A stretch of DNA of 64,000 nucleotides, taken from the NCBI RefSeq assembly GCF_026340465.1, contig NZ_JAPEPC010000001.1, forward strand, positions 1,491,501 through 1,555,500. Reading direction: 5' to 3'. Positions 59,454 to 64,000 of the stretch are shown here, piece after piece. A model generated the notes under the pieces. The model saw only the letters and a list, made by a program, of their open reading frames with translations, was not told the origin of the DNA and made no database searches. The number at the start of each line of letters is the position of its first letter. Position 1 is the stretch's first letter. The stretch is from Streptomyces sp. NBC_01306. Its GTDB lineage: Bacteria; Actinomycetota; Actinomycetes; Streptomycetales; Streptomycetaceae. The translations under genes and the position numbers were made by a program.

Positions 59454-59867
59454 GGCGGCTCCTAGGAGGGGAGGGCGGGGCGGGGAGTACGGAGCGGCCC
59501 GAGGGGGCGTCGGCGCACGGCGAGGGCGGAGACGGGGCGGTGGGTGGTGGGCCGGCCCGTCCGTCCGCCGCTGCCGGCCGGTTCCGCCGATGTGTGCGGA
59601 GGTGCGGCAGCCGACGCTCCCGGGGCAGCGGCACCGCCGCGCCCGGAACGCTTTTCACGCCTTGTCCGATCACTTGTCAGACAAGGTGTGATGAAGGTCT
59701 GGTCTACCCCCGCACTCGAAGAGCTGTCAAGGGTTACCCGCGCCCCAGCGCTGCCGGACCGGTCCGCCCGGTCGGGCATCAACACCGCAGGCTGTGACCG
59801 CACTGCGTAGGCTGAGCGGCCGGGCGACGGCAGCCGGGACAGCACGATCACACCCCAGGAGATGGCT
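59454..59867. other. 414-base divergent region between MFS and gntR
   Basis: No gene is supported. It holds the MFS ribosome site, a G-run block at 59468-59485 (four G-tracts of 3-4 with one-base loops on the plus strand), the GntR operator at 59671-59688 and the gntR leader (59700-59867). Confidence 0.6.
59671..59688. promoter_or_regulatory. GntR operator upstream of the MFS gene
   Basis: CTTGTC-A-GACAAG (59673-59685) is a perfect 13-bp palindrome. The 14 bases CACTTGTCAGACAA recur exactly at the adenosine deaminase start (60763-60776). Confidence 0.65.
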
Positions 59868-60614
59868 ATGGCTGACAGACAACAGCAGCGGCGCCCGGTC
59901 GTCGTCCTGTACGAGCGGATCGTGGAAGCGGTCCATCAGGGCATCTATCCGCCCGGATCGCAGCTGCCGACCGAACCCAGGCTCGCCGCCGACCTGGGCG
60001 TCAGCAGGCCCGCGCTGCGCGAGGCGCTGATCCTGCTCCAGGAGGACGGGGTCATCACGGTGCGGCGCGGAGTGGGCCGCACCGTGAACCACCACCCGCC
60101 GCAGCGCGGCTTCGAGACCCTCAAACCCATGGAGGAGCTGCTCGGCGCGGGTGCGGCGGTCCATACCGTACGGCTGGCGCAGACCCTGGAGGAGCCGACC
60201 GACTTCTCCGCGCAGCATCTGCTGCTGCCGGCCCACGGCGAGGTCCGGTTCTGGGAGAGCATGATCGAGGTCAACTCCCTGCCGTCCTGCCTCGCCCACG
60301 AGTGGGCGGCCACCGACGAGACGCTCACGGGTCTCGGCCTCACCCCGGCGCAGGCGCTCGACACCGCGCCCGGCGCACCGTCGACCATGCTCCGGCTGCT
60401 GCTGGATGCGGGGCGGGGCATGGCGCTGAAGGGGTCGTCCACCATGGTCGCCACGATGCTCGGCAGCCGCCGCGGCGCGCAGTTCGACCGGCCGTCGGAC
60501 ACCCCGGCCGTCCTGGTGACGCAGGTGATCCACGCCGGGCGGACCCCCGTCATCGCGGCCAAGTACATGCTGCCCACGGGGGCGCCGGCGCTGCCCGTCT
60601 GGCAGTCGCGCTGA
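59868..60614 (+). CDS. GntR/HutC-family regulator with UTRA domain
   Basis: A 248-aa regulator. The N-terminal winged helix ([41 protein letters not shown]) is followed by a UTRA ligand domain ([39 protein letters not shown]). The ATG at 59868 is preferred because AGGAG lies 6 bases upstream. An ATG at 59862 is too close to it. It sits between two operators and probably controls the MFS and adenosine deaminase genes. Confidence 0.88.
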   Translation: MADRQQQRRPVVVLYERIVEAVHQGIYPPGSQLPTEPRLAADLGVSRPALREALILLQEDGVITVRRGVGRTVNHHPPQRGFETLKPMEELLGAGAAVHTVRLAQTLEEPTDFSAQHLLLPAHGEVRFWESMIEVNSLPSCLAHEWAATDETLTGLGLTPAQALDTAPGAPSTMLRLLLDAGRGMALKGSSTMVATMLGSRRGAQFDRPSDTPAVLVTQVIHAGRTPVIAAKYMLPTGAPALPVWQSR

Positions 60615-60685
60615 CCGCGGAACCCGTCCCGGCCGCCGACCGGCCCCGCACCGCCGCCGACCGCGGACCCCGTACCGCCCATGTC

Positions 60686-60709
60686 GGGGGCGCAGGGGCG
60701 CACGCCCCC
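60686..60709 (+). terminator. gntR terminator
   Basis: GGGGGCG / CGCCCCC, 7-bp stem with a 10-base loop, in the 145-base gap between gntR and the deaminase gene. Confidence 0.45.
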
Positions 60710-60745
60710 GGGGCGGCCCGCGTTCGTGCTCCGGCCCGTCGGGTC

Positions 60746-60776
60746 TACACTCACCTCCCATGCACTTGTCAGACAA
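60746..60776 (+). promoter_or_regulatory. leaderless promoter and GntR operator at the deaminase start
   Basis: TACACT (60746-60751) is a good -10 placed 8 bases before the ATG, and no ribosome site is present, so the mRNA probably begins at or near the ATG. CACTTGTCAGACAA (60763-60776) overlaps the first codons and is identical to the operator at 59671. Confidence 0.55.
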
Positions 60777-61947
60777 CACATTCCCCAGCGCGGCGCACAC
60801 CGTCAGCACCGGCAGCCTCGGCCAGGAGCAGATACGGCAGGCGCCGAAGGTCCTCCTGCACGACCACCTGGACGGCGGCCTGCGCCCGGCCACGGTCGTC
60901 GAACTCGCCCGTGACGCGCAGTACGCGGGACTGCCGACCACCGACGCCGCGAAGCTCGGCGGATGGTTCCGCGACGCCGCCGACTCCGGCTCCCTGGAGC
61001 GGTATCTGGAGACGTTCGCGCACACCTGCGCCGTGATGCAGACCCGCGAGGCGCTGTACCGCGTCGCCGCCGAGGCCGCGGAGGACCTGGCAGCCGACGG
61101 CGTCGTGTACGCCGAGAGCCGCTACGCGCCCGAGCAGCACCTCGAAGGCGGGCTGAGCCTGGAGCAGGTCATCGAGGCGGTCAACGACGGCTTCCGCGAG
61201 GGCGAGCGCCGGGCAGCGGCGAACGGCCGCCCCATCCGCGTCGGCACCCTGCTGACCGCCATGCGGCACGCCGAGCGCTCCCGGGAGATCGCCGAACTGG
61301 CCCTCGCCTACCGCGACTCCGGCGTCGTCGGCTTCGACATCGCCGGGGCCGAGATCGGCAACCCGCCGGAGCGGCACGTCGACGCCTTCGACCACCTCAG
61401 GGCCGCAGGCGCGCACATCACGATCCACGCCGGAGAGGTCGTCGGGCTGCCCTCCATCCAGGAGGCGGTACAGCGCTGCGGAGCCCACCGGATCGGGCAC
61501 GGAGTCCGGATCACCGATGACATCACCGTCGCCGACGACGGCTCGGTCACGCTCGGCCGGCTCGCCACCTACGTACGGGACCACCGCATCGCGCTGGAGG
61601 TCTGCCCGACCTCCAACCTCCAGACGGGCGCCGCCTCCTCGTACGCCGGGCACCCCATCGACCTGCTGCGCCGGCTGAAGTTCCGCGTCTGCGTCAACAC
61701 CGACAACCGGCTCGTCAGCGGCACCACGATGACGCGGGAGTTCCTGCACCTGTCCGACACCTTCGGTTACGGCCTGGACGAGATGGAGTGGTTCACCGTG
61801 AACGCGATGAAGTCCGCCTTCATCCCCTTCGACGAACGCCTCGCCCTGATCGACCAGACCATCCGCCCCGGCTACGCCCAGCTGCGCAACCGGAGCCTCA
61901 GCCACCTTCCGGCCGCCCGGCCGGCGACGGCCGGCGTCACCGCGTAA
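60760..61947 (+). CDS. add: adenosine deaminase family protein
   Basis: A 395-aa amidohydrolase that converts (deoxy)adenosine to (deoxy)inosine, or acts on a related aminopurine. The zinc ligands are [10 protein letters not shown] and [10 protein letters not shown], the catalytic Glu-His pair is in HAGE and [11 protein letters not shown], and the last Asp is in [13 protein letters not shown]. About 40 N-terminal residues precede the barrel. Streptomycetes have several add paralogues, so the natural substrate is not certain. Confidence 0.9.
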   Translation: MHLSDNTFPSAAHTVSTGSLGQEQIRQAPKVLLHDHLDGGLRPATVVELARDAQYAGLPTTDAAKLGGWFRDAADSGSLERYLETFAHTCAVMQTREALYRVAAEAAEDLAADGVVYAESRYAPEQHLEGGLSLEQVIEAVNDGFREGERRAAANGRPIRVGTLLTAMRHAERSREIAELALAYRDSGVVGFDIAGAEIGNPPERHVDAFDHLRAAGAHITIHAGEVVGLPSIQEAVQRCGAHRIGHGVRITDDITVADDGSVTLGRLATYVRDHRIALEVCPTSNLQTGAASSYAGHPIDLLRRLKFRVCVNTDNRLVSGTTMTREFLHLSDTFGYGLDEMEWFTVNAMKSAFIPFDERLALIDQTIRPGYAQLRNRSLSHLPAARPATAGVTA

Positions 61948-62577
61948 CACGTCACCGGCGGAGGGCGCCTGCCGCCGCTCTCCGCCGACTCCCGGGCCGG
62001 CCCGGGGGCTTCGCAGATGTGTACCGGCCCCGGGAACGCGGCCCGTTGGCGCCGGCCCCCGAGGACGCGGTCACCGCGCAGTCGGCCCTGCCCCGTTCAC
62101 CACCCACGGCACCGCGCCGCTCACACAGAGCTTCGATATCCGCATCGGCCGGAACGCGCGCTCCACCGCTGTGAAACTGTCCACACTCGTGATGTCCGTA
62201 CCTGCGGACGAGCGGCTCCCCCTTGCGGCAGACGGCCTGCGGACGATCTGCGGACGGCCTGCGAACGACCTGTGTCCAGCATGTGGACGGGCCTCCGTCG
62301 TGCGCGGCTTGCGCAGGGATCAAGCCCTCGCTGTAATGGCTGCCGCAAAGGAACTGCACCTGTCGCTGCCCGGATCCGCCCTGCGGCCGGCAGGCCCGCA
62401 GGATCCACGGAGCCGAGGAGTACGGAAGCACATGAGGGACAGACCTGGTCCGACCGGAATACGCGCCGAGGCCGAAGGCCCGTCCGCGTCGCGCCCGACC
62501 ACCGGCGCACGGTGAGGGAAGCGCCGCACAGCGGCGGCGGCAGGTGGTTCCGCCGAGGCCCCACCACTCCCGGGCCC
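61948..62577. other. 630-base stretch upstream of the flavohaemoglobin gene
   Basis: No gene is firmly supported. GGCGGAG/CTCCGCC (61957-61986) is a possible deaminase terminator. Three TGCGGACG repeats lie at 62213-62248. A 114-codon plus-strand frame (62171-62515) with a Cys-x-x-Cys (LCPACGR) ends next to possible upstream starts of the flavohaemoglobin gene, but its third-position composition is less biased than that of its neighbours, so it is left unannotated. No NsrR-like site was recognised. Confidence 0.5.
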
Positions 62578-63840
62578 ATGGCGCCCGGTGTGCGCGCTCC
62601 CGAGCCACCTCCCCCGCTCGGCGCGGTGCACGCGGCCATGCCAACGCCATCGGGGGCGGCGTCCAGCGGCGAACAGGACGCGGCGCTCATACGGGCCAGC
62701 CTCGCGGTGGTCGAACCGCAGGTCGAAGAGGTCGCGGTCTACTTCTATGCCATCCTCTTCGCCCGGTATCCGGCGGTTCGCGAGCTCTTCCCCGCCAACA
62801 TGGATGTGCAGCGTGACCGGTTGCTCCGGGCGCTCCTGCGGATCGTCGAACTCGTCGACGACCCCGAGAGCCTGACCCGCTTCTGTTCCCATCTGGGCCG
62901 GGACCACCGCAAGTTCGGTACGCAGAACGCCCATTACCCGGCGGTCGGCGAGTGCCTGCTCGAAACCCTGTCCCGGTTCGCGGGCCCGGCCTGGACCCCG
63001 GAGATCGCCGGCGCCTGGGAACGGGCGTACGGGGCGGTCGCGGACACCATGATGCGGGCCGCCGAGCAGGACGCCCAGCACTCCCCCGCGGCCTGGAACG
63101 CCCAGGTGATCGGGCACGTACGCCACCAGAGCGGCATCGCGGAAATCACCGTGCAGCCCGACCAGCCGTACCCCTACACCGCGGGCCAGTACCTGAGCCT
63201 GGAGTCGCCGTGGTGGCCCAGGGAGTGGCGCCACTACTCGCCGGCGCACGCACCGCGCGCGGACTCGGCCCTGACCTTCCACATCCGCGCGGTCCGGGGC
63301 GGCCGGGTCAGCCAGGCCCTGGTCGACCACACAGCGGTCGGCGACTGGCTGCGAATCGGCCCGCCCCAGGGGGACATGGCCATCGACCCGGCCTCCCGCG
63401 ACGATCTGCTCTGTGTGGCGGGCGGCACCGGACTCGCCCCCATCCGGGCCCTGATCGAAGAGGTGGCACGGCAGGGCATCTCGCACCGGCGCAGTGTGGA
63501 TCTGTTCGTCGGCGCCAGAACGGCCGAGGAACTGTACGGCCTGGACGACATGCTCCGTATGTCCCAGCGCCACCCCTGGCTCACCGTCCGCGCGGCGGTC
63601 TCCGAGCAGAACATCGTGGGACGCACCGGCTCCCTCCCCCAGGTGCTGGCCGAGTTCGGCCCCTGGGACCGGCACGAGGCATACCTCAGCGGCCCCCAGC
63701 AGATGATCTCCGCGGCCGCCGACGTCCTGCTCCGCCGCGGTCTCTCGCCGAGGAAGCTGCACTACGACCCATGGGGTGCACCCGCACTCGCCTCGTCAAT
63801 GCGCCGGGCCCTGGCCCAGGAGGAAGACGATCAGCTGTGA
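62578..63840 (+). CDS. flavohaemoglobin-type nitric oxide dioxygenase
   Basis: A 420-aa fusion. The globin domain (about residues 30-165) has the distal Tyr in VAVYFYAILFARYPAV and the proximal His in GRDHRKFGTQNAHYPAVGE. The FAD-binding domain has WRHYSPAHAPR, and the NAD(P) domain has AGGTGLAPIRALIEE. Such proteins detoxify NO with O2. The start is uncertain. The ATG at 62578 is used, with a GTG at 62512 and an ATG at 62638 also in frame and none with a ribosome site. The stop overlaps the next start. Confidence 0.88.
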   Translation: MAPGVRAPEPPPPLGAVHAAMPTPSGAASSGEQDAALIRASLAVVEPQVEEVAVYFYAILFARYPAVRELFPANMDVQRDRLLRALLRIVELVDDPESLTRFCSHLGRDHRKFGTQNAHYPAVGECLLETLSRFAGPAWTPEIAGAWERAYGAVADTMMRAAEQDAQHSPAAWNAQVIGHVRHQSGIAEITVQPDQPYPYTAGQYLSLESPWWPREWRHYSPAHAPRADSALTFHIRAVRGGRVSQALVDHTAVGDWLRIGPPQGDMAIDPASRDDLLCVAGGTGLAPIRALIEEVARQGISHRRSVDLFVGARTAEELYGLDDMLRMSQRHPWLTVRAAVSEQNIVGRTGSLPQVLAEFGPWDRHEAYLSGPQQMISAAADVLLRRGLSPRKLHYDPWGAPALASSMRRALAQEEDDQL

Positions 63841-64000
63841 CCACCTATGACGGGACGTTCGGCTCCCCCGGGGAGCGGATGCTGCAGGACGCGATGGGGA
63901 CGGCGGACCGTGCCGCCGACTTCTACGACAGGCAGATGCGGCCCTGTCTCACGCCTGCCATGCGTGACTTCATCGCACGGCAGTACATGGTGTTCCTGTC
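63837..64000 (+). CDS. pyridoxamine 5'-phosphate oxidase-like protein, N-terminal part (cut by window edge)
   Basis: The first 54 residues only. SPGERMLQDAMGTADRAADF, then YDRQ and TPAMRDFIARQYMVFL, match the start of a flavin-binding PPOX-class family known beside ferredoxin- or globin-type reductases. GTGA overlap with the flavohaemoglobin stop implies coupled translation and a shared role in NO or redox stress. The flavin-binding core is outside the window. Confidence 0.65.
   Translation, partial: MTTYDGTFGSPGERMLQDAMGTADRAADFYDRQMRPCLTPAMRDFIARQYMVFL

Noticed and set aside
62017..62577. In-frame N-terminal extension of the flavohaemoglobin by up to 187 residues
   Set aside because: The extension is Arg/Pro/Cys-rich with no domain, while globins of this family begin close to the globin fold.

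Overview
The window is a stretch of Streptomyces chromosome. The evidence is the very high G+C with strong third-position bias, frequent GTG starts and GTGA/ATGA start-stop overlaps, a HupS-type nucleoid protein with a lysine-rich tail, NdgR beside leuCD, two conservons (cvn), AccB/AccE, and a WhiJ-like regulator set with a DUF397 protein. From memory, the order smc ... accB matches the conserved core region of S. coelicolor around SCO5577-SCO5535. No database comparison was run.

0-28.9 kb is housekeeping core, mostly on the minus strand: smc (partial), a small unknown gene, acylphosphatase, a secreted CAP protein, then mutM, rnc, rpmF, a DUF177 protein, a coiled-coil protein, coaD, rsmD, recG, a DAK-domain protein, rpmB (+), thiD-thiL, a stand-alone RAM/Lrp protein and a DUF3515 lipoprotein (+), ddl, gpsA-plsC, cofC (+), a small cold-shock-like protein (+), hupS, leuC-leuD with divergent ndgR, a DUF4188 protein with a divergent partner, five tRNA genes (Gln-Glu-Glu-Gln-Glu in transcription order), a HAD hydrolase, gltX and a fumarylacetoacetase-family gene. 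Two copies of a dispersed palindromic repeat lie near gltX, one of them inside its coding sequence. A 21-bp inverted-repeat element borders a 64-aa peptide gene that carries a duplicated TANPRRT(T/I)L motif.

28.9-42.2 kb holds two complete conservons in tandem (cvnA-B-C-D twice): a membrane sensor kinase-like protein, a Roadblock protein, a DUF742 protein and a Ras-like GTPase. The two CvnD GTPases are almost identical, while CvnA and CvnC have diverged. They are followed by the acyl-CoA carboxylase subunits accB-accE on the minus strand.

42.4-49.5 kb is an accessory secreted glycan-degradation block: a PL8 polysaccharide lyase, a GH101 endo-alpha-N-acetylgalactosaminidase and a small secreted M15-like peptidase. 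A DasR-type (dre) site lies upstream of the lyase. 49.5-64 kb is a run of small regulator/enzyme units, several with visible operators: yceI; a CGNR regulator with an MFS exporter; TetR with SDR and tautomerase; a WhiJ/AbaA-like set (ATPase, XRE/DUF5753, DUF397); a phospholipase D; a lipoprotein; an MFS transporter, GntR and adenosine deaminase sharing a TTGTCAGACAA operator; and a flavohaemoglobin overlapping a pyridoxamine-oxidase-like gene cut by the window edge.
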